A stretch of DNA of 60,000 bases, taken from positions 336,568,793 through 336,628,792 of the forward strand of contig NC_081408.1 in assembly GCF_030272615.1 (NCBI RefSeq), written 5' to 3'. The notes beneath the pieces were generated by a model. That model did not search any database. It saw nothing but the letters and a program-made list of their open reading frames with translations, and was not told where the DNA came from. Within the stretch, counting starts at the first letter, position 1; the number at the start of each line of letters is the position of its first letter. This document shows, in pieces, positions 23,373-33,564 of this stretch. The DNA is from Cryptomeria japonica. Its lineage: Eukaryota > Streptophyta > Pinopsida > Cupressales > Cupressaceae. A program made the translations under genes and the position numbers.

Positions 23373-24162
23373 AGGTCTCACCTTCCATTCCTCCATCATT
23401 ACCCATGTTGTCAAGTTGCAAGATATTTCCCAAAGTACTTGGTTGCTAGGGTTGATTTGCTTAAGTGTTGGAGTCGGAGTTAGATGAGACCTGCATGATT
23501 AAGCTGTATTAAGTGATTGAGTCACCAAGATCTCAATTGTAAACATGACTAGGTTCTAGGGTTTTAGGGTATAACATAGGTCAAGATTGAGGTATGGTGG
23601 TCAAGAATTACCTTCCAATGACAAAAGACATCCAAATGATGAAGAATGAAGGCGATGAACTCATAGAAGTTTGGAGGAGATAATTTGACTAAGTTAAAAT
23701 TTTGTTTAAGTCATGGTCATGATACTAGCTTGCTCATCAAGAGCAATTTGTGTGAATGAACCCTAGAAATGTGCCCATGCTAGAGAAGCAAGAATTCCAA
23801 TTAAACCTAAGGCAATGCTAGTAAGGGGTCAAAATTAAAGAATTAGGGTACAAAAAACAAAATATGGCTAAGTCGAGATGTTGCTCAAGGATGACCTAAA
23901 TCATGGAGTGTAAATCAATCATGAAACATGAGAATGGATAGGTCTTGACCCAAGCAACATAAGTCCCCCTTGTGATTCCAGTAGATATCACATCACAATC
24001 ATTGAGTCTATCTGCAATATAAAGTCAAGACCTGACTATTGGAATCTTGGAGTCATCCCATTTGATCATGTAGTTTAGCACTTGGGAGGATTTTGTTCAA
24101 GAGAGGATAGAATAATTAGTATTTTATTTTGTGTTGCATAGTGCATAAAAAACACGTCAACA

Positions 24163-24306
24163 GAAACCATTGAAAGGTTTGGTTAAAGCCTTCGAATCAC
24201 AGTCTCTACGAGAAGCTATCAAGAGTGCCCAAAATTTGGAAACTTTAGTATCCAGGAACATAATTCATAAGGCACCACTTTTAGAGCAACCAAAGAAGCC
24301 TATCAA
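24163..24306 (+). pseudogene. Short Ty3-type gag fragment
   Basis: Reading KPLKGLVKAFESQSLREAI, then KSAQNLETLVS and PLLEQPKKPIN, a pattern like the region after the capsid domain of Ty3 gag proteins. It starts exactly where the LTR of B ends and stops exactly where the next element begins, so it is probably the old target of both insertions. Confidence 0.35.
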
Positions 24307-24610
24307 TGTAATATTTTATTTACCTTGGATATGTTTTATCCTAAGTGTGATATTCCACTATTAAAAAGCTTAATTAGGTAATATTTTTACTTAGGTAGAA
24401 TAAGATAATGAGTTGCACATTCTCCTTCTTTGATTGAGATTCTACTTTTTCCTTGTCACAAATTTGGAAACTTGGATAAGCAATTTCTTTTTTTTGGTTT
24501 TCTACCTCTTCATGATCCTCATGGATTTGGAATCTTGGAAGCTATATATTGTAGGTTTTTCCTCGATTAACATATCAAATGAAAATATTGTGAGCTTTCA
24601 TATCTTAACA
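24307..24610 (+). repeat. Left terminal repeat of the short element
   Basis: Begins TGTAATATTTTATTTACC; homologous to 27105-27390. Right end uncertain by about 10 bases. Confidence 0.55.
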
Positions 24611-24984
24611 TACCAAGGGCTTAAGTTTGGGGACGACAGGGGGATGATGAAGGGGGCAGGGTGGGATGCAAATATATATACAACTTTAAAAATTAAGTAT
24701 AAAAGGATGTGTATAGAATAAGTATAACAAATATAAATAAAAATTTGCCACACTATATAAATTTTACAATAAACATTAAAAATATGTCAATGATTGCATC
24801 GAAATTTGAACATTAACAATGGTGATAGAGATTTGGAACTTTGGGAACAAACTAAGAATAAGTATAAGAATTGCAGATGAAACTTTGGCATACTAAGTGT
24901 TTAAACTAGTCAACATAAAAAAAATGGAAACGATTGCATTAACAATAAGAATGGTGGATAGAGGTTTGGATTCAATGGGTAGTG

Positions 24985-25030
24985 CCCCTTGTGGGGGGTT
25001 TGGGGCAGAGCCCCCATCAAGGTTAGGGGG
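24985..25030. repeat. GC-rich palindromic segment
   Basis: GTGCCCCTTG...GGGGGTTTGGGGCAGAGCCCCC forms a short strong hairpin (GGGGC-AGA-GCCCC) in otherwise AT-rich DNA. Confidence 0.6.
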
Positions 25031-26176
25031 CATTGCCAAACCTTTAATACGGATGACATTTTCACAATAATTTCACCATTTTTCTTTAGAATTGGAGTTT
25101 CTAATTGGGGGTCATGGGAGACTCATAGGCATCCTCAAGATGGTCAAGAGACTCCTTGGAGTCCCTAGGACATCCCTAAGTGGTGCAGCAAGGGGATGTT
25201 TCCCCTAAGTATTGCATCCTAAAAATATAGGGATTTTGGAGGGGGGGAAGGAGTCCCCATGTTTCAATGGTTTCAAAAGATTCTAAGTTTTTTTTTTATC
25301 TTGTCATAACAAAATATACTCCTCTTGCATCCTTGGATGATTTGAAAATTGAAAACAATTTGATAAGAAAAAACTAACTTCTAAGGTTTAGACTTAGTTT
25401 TCTTTTTTTATCCAAGTCACTACAACATTTCAATGATCAAAGTAGCTTTTTTTGGTGGTTTCGAAGCATCCAAAAGGCTTGAGAAATTCAATATTATCTT
25501 TCATTCCACCAAAATTGGAGATCAAGAAGCATGCTCACAAACAAGGATTTGTGTGTAACTTAAGGCAATCGACTAGTTTTGGGGGCATTTTCAGGTCTAA
25601 AGAACCTACCATTGTGTCAAAAAGGCCCATAAGACCCCATTTTCATCTAAAACTTGTCTCTTTTGGTCGTAGAAGCATTTAAGGAAAAAAAAAATCACAC
25701 AACCAATGATATGCCTATACCATACATATTTGAGTTAAAATAAAAATAAAAAATTAACAAGGTTTGGAGACCATTGAACAATTTGGGAGATTGCTAATAC
25801 ATACACTCAATTTATAAAGTCTCAATTTGATGTACTTAATCTTCGAGAGGCCTATACAAAAGCATTTTGTAATTGCGAACTAAGATTAATTTTCATTTTT
25901 AGCAGTTTTCATCATGGATTATGGTATTAAATTCTGACATTCTATTATCAAGATAAATTCAGAGAACCATTTGTACTCGAAACAAGGGATAGTGAAAAAA
26001 TACATTATGTAGGATCTCCTACCCTATCTCATTGAATTCATTCCTACACCAAGTGACTATGAACAAAAGCGTAGGTATTTAACAACAATGACATGGTCCA
26101 TGGACTAGTGATCCTCCTCTTGATACTCCATCTACAAATGAGAACATCTCTTATACACGTTGCTACTTCATAATTA

Positions 26177-26485
26177 AAAGTTGCTTCTTCTAGAACTTTC
26201 CATGATTCTTTGCAATAGGATTATATGTCTTCTAGATTCACCCCACTAGGACACATTCCTATCAAGCATCTTTACTTTTTTGAAAAGTAGACCACATTTC
26301 AGATCTAGATGACACAATAATGACTTTGATTTCCTCTTGCAAAATATTCTTCCATCATGTATTGCTTCATTGAAGTTCAAATTTGCTTCTTCAAGGGCTC
26401 TCAATGATTCTCTATATAGGATTCTTCGTGTCTATGAGATCCACTTCATTGGGAGGCCTACTTAAACATTTCACATCTGTTTGTG
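26177..26485 (+). repeat. Degenerate ~210-bp tandem repeat in the short element
   Basis: TTGCTTCTTCTAGAACTTTCCATGATTCT...CACCCCACTAGGA (from 26177) recurs as TTGCTTCTTCAAGGGCTCTCAATGATTCT...CCACTTCATTGGGA (from ~26385). Moderate identity. Confidence 0.5.
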
Positions 26486-27104
26486 GACTCTCACCTTTCA
26501 AATATTGATGAAACAATTGAGAATATTTGTCTTCTCATTGATGACAATGCCCATCAAGTTACATCATCTCCCATTGTAAATTCACTTGTTCTATCCCCAC
26601 TATATCATGCAACATGACACATTCTATTTCACATTAATTAAGGTCTCACACTTCAATGATTGTAGTCCCCGAATCTTCTATGGAACAATCACAGCTTAAC
26701 ATCAACATCAAGACACATGAGTCACTTCAAAAACCATACATATGAATTCCTTTCTACATTCCACTTGAATGGGAATTCAACAATTTGACAACTCAAGATT
26801 TCCTTATTGTGAAAAGAAGGTGCATCATTTGTTGCAAATGAACCTACTGCAACATTCACCATTCAACATTTTGCATTACTTTTCTCTCTTCTTTGTGGAG
26901 GCACCAACTTTAGGGGATGGGGTGGGTCTATATTATCCTTCACATATGTCACTTGGGATGGAGTTTTGTCCTATGGATTTTCTAGTCTCTACTTCGAGAG
27001 GGTACACTCTCTTTATAATTTGGGGTTATTTTATATTTTACATGGATACCTAACCTTGTGACCGATTTCTTCTTACCTCAATTGCACTTAAGGGGGTGTG
27101 CCAA

Positions 27105-27390
27105 TGTACCATTTTATTCACCAAGTGGATATGTTTTATCGTAAGTATGATATTGCATTTGTTTGTTTAGTTTACTTAAGTAATTTCTTTTAACTTGAGA
27201 TAATGACTTGCACATTCTCCTTCTTTCATAGGATTATGTTTTTTTCCTTATCCTCAAAAATTTGGAAACTTGGATAAACAATTCCTTGTCTTTTGGTTTT
27301 CTATCTCATCCTCATCTTCATCCTCATGGATTAAAAATCTTGGATATCGAGTGAAGATATTATGAACTTTTTCATTTTCTCTCTTATGAA
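27105..27390 (+). repeat. Right terminal repeat of the short element
   Basis: Begins TGTACCATTTTATTCACC after AAGGGGGTGTGCCAA; partner of 24307-24610. Confidence 0.55.
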
Positions 27391-27395
27391 ATCAA

Positions 27396-28869
27396 CTATG
27401 TTATGCTATTTTGATTTTATTATCATTTATATTTAACAATTTTAAAAATGTTATCACTTACATTAATTTCTAGGTTAATATTTATTTTGTAGATTCTAAT
27501 AGAATTGAATACCATACCCAAACAATATCTAGTATGAACTAGTTAGTTACAGGCTAGGTTCCAAGTGTACTTGGTAACACAATTTTTGATCTTGTGTTTG
27601 TTTATGATTTAACGATTGATGCATCTAGCTTTGCTATGCATCTACTTTGAATACAATGAGAGGGTGATTTTGTCTAAGCCAAGAGACCCTACTATATAAT
27701 ATCACCCAAGAAAGATACTAATATTTTACCTTGGAAATATAAGCCTTTTGTAAGTATAATTCAATGAATTGTGATAATAACTTAAAATGAAGTGAATTAA
27801 AATTTGATTGAGTTCCCCATTGTATTTTAACAAATCACCTAGGAAGATGTTCGTTCCTAACAATTTCTAATTCTCTTTCCAAAAGGATGAAAAAGAAGAG
27901 AAAGGAACTAATTAATGTTGGGATAGAATTTAGAAGACCTATGTTTTGTGTCTGAAAGCTACTAGCCTAGAGAGCATGGAAACAATCTGAAGTCATGGGA
28001 GAGAGTTTCAGTTCTATCTCCAGAAATTATGTCCAATACTCTTGTATTGAATTTTTAAATCCTTATAAGTTTAAATGTTCACGAGGAAACTCTAAAATTT
28101 TAATAAAATACATAAATGAAAACCAATTTTGTTTTCGTCGGAATACTTTTGAAAATCACATCACCTCAATAATTGAACTGTAACAATAAGATTGCATACA
28201 AAGTGCAGGTTTGCTATGAAACATGTTAAAAGGGTTAAACTGTTTCAATTAATATAGACACTAGAACTATTAAACAACAATAGCTTGTTGGTAATCAAGA
28301 TTTTGGACTATACCCACATTTTACACCTTTTCATACAGTTACAAAGATCATAGAAAACATGTACGTGGAATTACAGATTCCAACATATGTAAAAATACAA
28401 CAATCTAAATAAGAATGAAAAGCATGTGGAGAATGGTTAAGACATGCATAAATAAAAGGAAAACAAAAATCTCTCAATGTGTATCACAAACAAATCAAGG
28501 AAAAACACTTTTAGGTAGGGGACCGATATGATCATAAAAATTTCAAAACTTCCAAAGTATAGAGCATTTGAGATTTTACAGAGAATGCGCTAATTTAGCT
28601 TTATTCATGATGAGGCATATTCACAACTTTTGCAGTCACACCATGTTGTTGTTCATGTTGGCTTTGTTGAACCCTGCAATTAAGATTCAATATACGTACA
28701 TTATTCAATAAGATTAACTGTGCAACATAATGAAATATTGAAAAGTGTGTTATCCTATTGAGCTTCACTTTGTTTTGAGAATAGTTTAATATTCTCTACT
28801 TAACAAGGCCAACCACGTGAAGGTGGAAGCTCATTTGGCCCCTCCCCCCCCCCTAATATCACTCTAAAT
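27396..28869. other. AT-rich stretch without a recognised gene
   Basis: The only open frame of note (27995-28183, 62 codons) shows no domain. A 13-base C run lies at ~28842-28854. A possible last exon on the minus strand (28601-28673) is discussed among the rejected items. Confidence 0.5.
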
Positions 28870-28879
28870 TCCCTATTAA

Positions 28880-29080
28880 CATCTAACATTCATTCATTCT
28901 TTCATCCATTATTAAAATATAACATTTATTCATTATCACATAACATTCATTAACACATAAAATTCATTAACTTTCATTAACACGCAACATTCATCAATAA
29001 TCATCAACACATATCATTCATGAACATTCATTAGCACATAATTACATTCATTAACACATAAAAATCAGTCATTATCAAAT
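28880..29080. repeat. Subterminal-type direct repeats
   Basis: About nine copies of ACATTCATTAACACATAA and shorter variants (AACATTCAT, ATTCATTAACAC). Arrays of 10-20 bp motifs near the ends bind the second transposon protein in known En/Spm elements; the same role here is inference. Confidence 0.65.
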
Positions 29081-29094
29081 AAGGTAGATTACAA

Positions 29095-32000
29095 TCATTT
29101 CTTTCTTTCTTTTTTTTTTGAAGCTATGTAAAGTCTAAGTGGAGCATCGTCTTCTTCATCATTTCCCCCATCTTCGGATGTTCTTCCCTCTTCTCGTGCT
29201 CTTGATGTATGCCTAGTCTTATACAAAGGACGAGGATGCTGAACCAAAGGAGGGTCCTCTGCAATAACAAAGAATTAGGTTAAATTCAAAAAAAAAATTA
29301 CTATTGTTACAAGTATTTCATTAATTTAAAGAACACAACCATTACACTCTTTACCTGATGGGGCCACATCATCTTCCACATCATTTTGTCTAGCCTCAAC
29401 CTCGACATGCTATACACCCTCTAGATCCTCTGGAGTTGAAATACGAAACGTTACATTAATCAATACACCAATTGCAATTAAATTTGTTTAAAGGAATAAT
29501 AGTGGTCCTCTTTACCTGATTGGGGAACATCACGTTCCTGATGTTGTCTACCCAGATCATACTCCACTTGGTCACCACCGACTACATGCTCTAAAATATT
29601 AACAATAAAGATTACATTAATTACTACACTAATTTTCAATTTAAGATGTTTAATTGTATTAATAATTACATAAAAAAAATTGAATAGCAAATGAATACCT
29701 CCACTACTAGGATGCACATCCGGACCTTCATGTACAGGTTCTGTTCCACGATTATCATGCTGCATTCCAATGTCACGCGCAGTGTTATCATTGCTTGCTT
29801 ATTTAAAAAAAATATAGTCACTTTATGTTGAAACTTAACATCAAATAGATTATTGGTTAAGTATTCAATTTGAAATAATTTTCACTTAGCTTATTTACCA
29901 TTGTGATAAATGCATCAGAATCTCATGTTTTCCCACTCAATTCTCATAGCCATTCAACCACGGCTATATAGCCTTGCTGGTAGCCAATTCTCTTGTCATC
30001 TTCTGTGGGTGCTCTATTGAATTCAGAGCCCTGCATTTTTGCTTAGTATTGTGAATTTTGCTTGCATTGTTTGATAAAAAAAAAAATTGTTTACAATTTA
30101 TAAATATTTTGATGTGATACTTAATTTACTGATTCTTACAATTCGTGCGGCAAGTTTCATAGAACCACCAGAGCTGAGTTTGTGTTGCCCATGCTTTTCT
30201 TGTCTTGCCTTGGTTGCCTTTGACGTGTCACTCAATCTATGAAAAGTTTGAAATATGTTAGATTATATGAATATAATGAATAATTGGTACATATTCACAT
30301 TCTTAATAGTAACACATACCTTCTTCTGGCATCTGGTGGTGTATTTCCTTTTTTCCTTTCAATTCTCTCCTTTGCATCCAAAATCAGGTCCTTCCACTCC
30401 CTCTTTGGAATCATGGGGGGACGCTCATACTTTACGTTCTTCTCTAAATGTGTCCTGTATTGGTCCCTCACATACTTTTAGATATGTGCCAGCTTTTTCC
30501 AGGAGCTTAGTCTTGTCGAATGTGTCATTTCCAAACAACCCTACCATATGGTTTGTGAGTTCATCTTTTAACTTTTTTTCTTGGTCATTCCACCTTTAAA
30601 GCAAAAACAAACCTGTTAGATTTAGAAAGAAACTAAAGCTACCTTTGATATAGTTCAAGAAATGGATAAAAGGAAAACTATTCTAGCAATGATATGAAAT
30701 CAAAATAGTGGATAAGGGTTAGCTCACGTATGATGTTCCACCTTTTACGTACGGTGGGCCCAAATATCTGCAATGTAATGTCATTAAGATTTTTATAAAA
30801 AATATCATTTCCTGCAAAAAAAAATGGGATCATTAGTCCAAAATGAGTGATCAATAAGTAAATTACAATTAGACTATATATAATAATAATTTTAAAGTAC
30901 CTAGAACCTTTTGTATCTTCAAACGAATCAATTCTTCGTCACTCACCACCAATGTGGCCTACAACTTTCCCGTACTAGCAATACGGGAAGATCCAGGAAA
31001 TGATGGTATGTTATCACTAGTAGTCGCCTCTGGCGCATCCTCATGTGCATCTCCTGTCACAGTAAATGAATCCACTATGAAATGCCTCCAAGAAAGAACA
31101 CTTCAAGGGTAATAAACACATAACGAAAGAGAGAGAAAAAGAGGGATCTACCACCAGTGGGCGGGTCAACACAAGCTGGTGCAACAGACGATGTTTGCAT
31201 GCTACGTGTTGCCGACATTGCAGTCGGCAATACAACTGGGGTCGACCTTGGACCCATGTCAGCACCTGAAGAGTAATACATTAAATATATAAAACATTAA
31301 AAAAGCAAGTTCATAAATCCAAAGGAGTGGTTTTAATATATAGAACATGGTCATCACCTGAACTACCTGCAATACCCTAATCATCGCCACCAGGATGATG
31401 AGACCTTATAAATTTCTATAAAAACAATACATACATATTTTAGTTAATGACATAAAAGAGAAAAAAATATAAACCATTATTGAACTTTTGCTATGATTAA
31501 AGCTTTCAGTACTGCTTACTTGCAAGTTTTCCACTGTTCGCAACAATAGTTGCACCCTCTCTGTTATCTCATCAGTCTGAGGACTTATGGTTGCCAAATC
31601 AACAATCTCTTGGCTAATTTTTCTAATATTCTTTTGTACCAATTGTATACGGTTTGCGCTAAGTGCGATGTCATCAGCACATAACACTGTCGAGCACCCC
31701 ACATCCCTATGGAGGTGCTAAGGTACTGCAGGTTCCTTTCCCTTATCCCGAACATCCGTCTATGACAAGAATATAATTAACACAGTCAAAATTACTTCAA
31801 AACACTCAAGAAAAGATCATAATGTAACAGTTTGCTTCTATCTAATTTGTACAATTACAATGAGGTTTACCTGCTCCGTAGAAGTGTCGGGACCTACACC
31901 CCTATCTGTGCTATGTGGTGGATCCATGTGGCCCTGTGACAAAGAAAAAATATAAAAATGTTAGTGAAATGAAACCAATAGACTTAGCAAAAAAACTTAA

Positions 32001-32810
32001 TAATACAATGGTTTATTGGATTCATTAATTGGAAGTTGGCTTAAATGGTATATATATAGTACGTACCACCCCCATGATAGTAACTTTGTTTGTATCTATA
32101 CGATTAAAATTGTAATCGATTAGCAACTCTTCCCCTGCACTTATTGATTTTATTGCACATACAAACACACAACTTCCCTCACGTGCCTCAAATATTCAAT
32201 TGGGTTGCTTATTAGTTGACCCAGGTCGTGTACTATTTATAAAACCTGCAATATTCCCTGTTGCTTTTGGCCTTCCATCAATGTATACAGCCACTCGTTT
32301 ACTTTGATCATTATCTTTTTGTTGTATATAATTGGTTGATAGTGCATACCTACGCATACTTTTTTTGTATCGAACAATCTGCATCCAATCATTATAATTG
32401 TAACAAGGTCCAACAAACTCCATCAATTCAGCAACTTTGTTGTAACAGACCTTTATGCAGTCCATGGAAAATAGGCCCAAACCATGTAACGACGAAGGTG
32501 CTATGTGATATATCCTCTCATTAACATAAAAATCAGTGTTTATTGGAGGAAGTTCCTTGGGTACACATTGTTTCAGTAGATGTTTGTACCTCAAGGGCAC
32601 CTCAATGTCATCTTTTGTCTCATCAGCATAAGAACATGACCCCCCTTGAGCAAGAAAAAATTCCATGCGTTTATTCAATTTTCTTCTAATCTTTTGACCT
32701 CTAGTTGATCTCCCTATTTGAGATCTACTACATGTCTCACTTTCCTCTTCTATTCCTGCATTTCCCTCACTCGAGGAAGACACATCTGACAAATACCTAT
32801 TTGGTGATAC
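29095..32810 (-). pseudogene. SET-domain plus En/Spm transposase-like (Transposase_24-type) multi-exon gene
   Basis: Exons that join with GT-AG borders: 32067-32810, 31871-31933, 31520-31759, 31358-31415, 31152-31265, 30901-31074, 30728-30811, 30320-30593, 30140-30236, 29899-30030, then small exons to the stop at 29095-29097. The first seven keep one reading frame across junctions. The first exon holds a SET domain: HGLGLF (motif I), GNIAGFINST then KQPN (NHSC-like region), and SAGEELLIDYNF (last motif). The third exon looks coiled-coil. Exons 30728-30593 and 30320 carry KRWN and WNDQEKKLKDEL, and YERPPMIPKREWKDL in the next frame, which resemble the plant En/Spm transposase family PF03004. 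Exons at 30140-30236 and 29899-30030 continue that family. The gene ends in small acidic exons and a basic tail (IASKKKKERK). In-frame stops at 32196-32198, 31718-31720, 31377-31379 and 30959-30961, plus a frame change near 30593, make this copy defective. A first exon at ~33063-33113 is possible, but its phase does not fit. Confidence 0.75.
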
Positions 32811-33236
32811 CTGTGCACCATCAAATGAGAGAGTTAGTTGGTAATGAGAGAGATATTTTGCAAATGAGGGTAATATTGATGAAGAAGTTGGCCATAAAGT
32901 TGACGTTGAGATTAAAATTTGAGTAAGTCCAACTAGGGCCTCAAGTGTTGATAACCATATTAGATTTGCTGCTAATGTTGAGGTTTGAAAAACTGAGGAA
33001 GTTTGTTTTTCTTGTATTTTTTAAAAATATATTATTTCTATAAGGTGTATTGACTTATACCTGTCAATCCATGAGACTGTGCAAGATCCTCATCAAAGGG
33101 GTTCAGGTTCCTGCACCAACAATTGAGCATCATAAGCATTACATTTGTAATTTGATAAACAACAAATACTGCAGTATCATAAGCATCATAAGCATCACAT
33201 ATGTATCATCATATATGTAATTGAGCATCATAAGAA

Positions 33237-33424
33237 TCACATATGTATCATCATAAACATGTAATCCATCACATACGTATCATAAATCACCATCCATCAC
33301 ATAGCTAATAAGTAGTCCACATTCAATAAATAAACCCAAAGTTCAAAAAATGTCACATGTATCATCATAAGCATGTAATCCATCACATGTGTATTTTAAA
33401 TCACCATCTATCACATAGCTAGAG
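33237..33424 (+). repeat. Duplicated ~75-bp block, CACATATGTATCATCATAAAC
   Basis: CACATATGTATCATCATAAACATGTAATCCATCACAT...ATCACATAGCTA (33237-33308) recurs at about 33353-33424. Further partial copies of TCACATATGTATCATCAT precede it at 33190-33220. Lies between the two CACTA genes. Confidence 0.65.
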
Positions 33425-33564
33425 GTGCATCATGAATTAATTAAGTAATGGCATTAGAATTCAAAACATATGAATTATTTATGTAACCATATAAGTCAAA
33501 TCAATTTCTATCAAGATATCAATTAAATAGATAATATAATAATCGCATCTCATACATTTCATTC

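Larger units (their letters stand above)
10083..24162 (-). mobile_element. Element B: Ty3-type chromovirus-like retrotransposon, interrupted by element D
   Basis: Reading leftward: 5' LTR (22491-24162), PBS (22478-22490), gag, protease, reverse transcriptase-RNase H, [element D], integrase and chromodomain, stop at ~10111. The order gag-protease-RT-RH-INT-chromodomain defines a Ty3 chromovirus. B itself is about 6.3 kb once D is removed. Its 3' LTR is absent: the sequence runs into the LINE's AT tail at ~10068. Numerous in-frame stops make it inactive. Confidence 0.85.
22491..24162 (-). repeat. 5' LTR of element B
   Basis: Bounded by the PBS at 22490. On the other side it ends at 24162, where the minus strand reads TGTTGACGTGTTTTTTATGC. 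The inner end reads CTCTGAACG, i.e. the expected CA has become CG. The ~1.67-kb LTR includes a long inverted repeat and a CT-rich tract, listed separately. There is no second copy in the window to confirm the outer end. Confidence 0.65.
24307..27390 (+). mobile_element. Short non-coding element with ~300-bp terminal direct repeats
   Basis: Two parallel copies at 24307-~24610 and 27105-27390 share TGTA--ATTTTATT, GGATATGTTTTATC, CTTGCACATTCTCCTTCTTT, AATTTGGAAACTTGGATAA and CTCATGGATT. The right copy follows a purine-rich AAGGGGGTGTG, like a polypurine tract. ATCAA occurs before the left copy (24302-24306) and after the right (27391-27395), a possible target duplication. The ~2.5-kb interior shows no gag or pol. 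I read it as a LARD/TRIM-like non-autonomous LTR element; ends are approximate. Confidence 0.55.

Noticed and set aside
22730-23374. A 214-codon plus-strand frame in the LTR of element B.
   Set aside because: It crosses the inverted repeat and the CT-rich tract, ends in a Ser/Leu-rich run, and has no domain.
28601-28673. Possible terminal exon on the minus strand: a good acceptor (TTGCAG) followed by 24 open codons ending VVNMPHHE and a TAA.
   Set aside because: Too short to assign, with no recognised upstream exon. It could be an alternative last exon of the CACTA gene or chance.
28857-28875. CACTCTAAATTCCC considered as the left terminal CACTA repeat.
   Set aside because: No convincing inverted partner was found at the other end; the closest (TTTTAGAGTC near 38714) matches only about ten bases and lacks a 3-bp duplication.
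31041-31265. Overlapping minus-strand frames of 68-74 codons with hydrophobic ends.
   Set aside because: They read across the intron between exons 31152-31265 and 30901-31074 of the SET/transposase gene.
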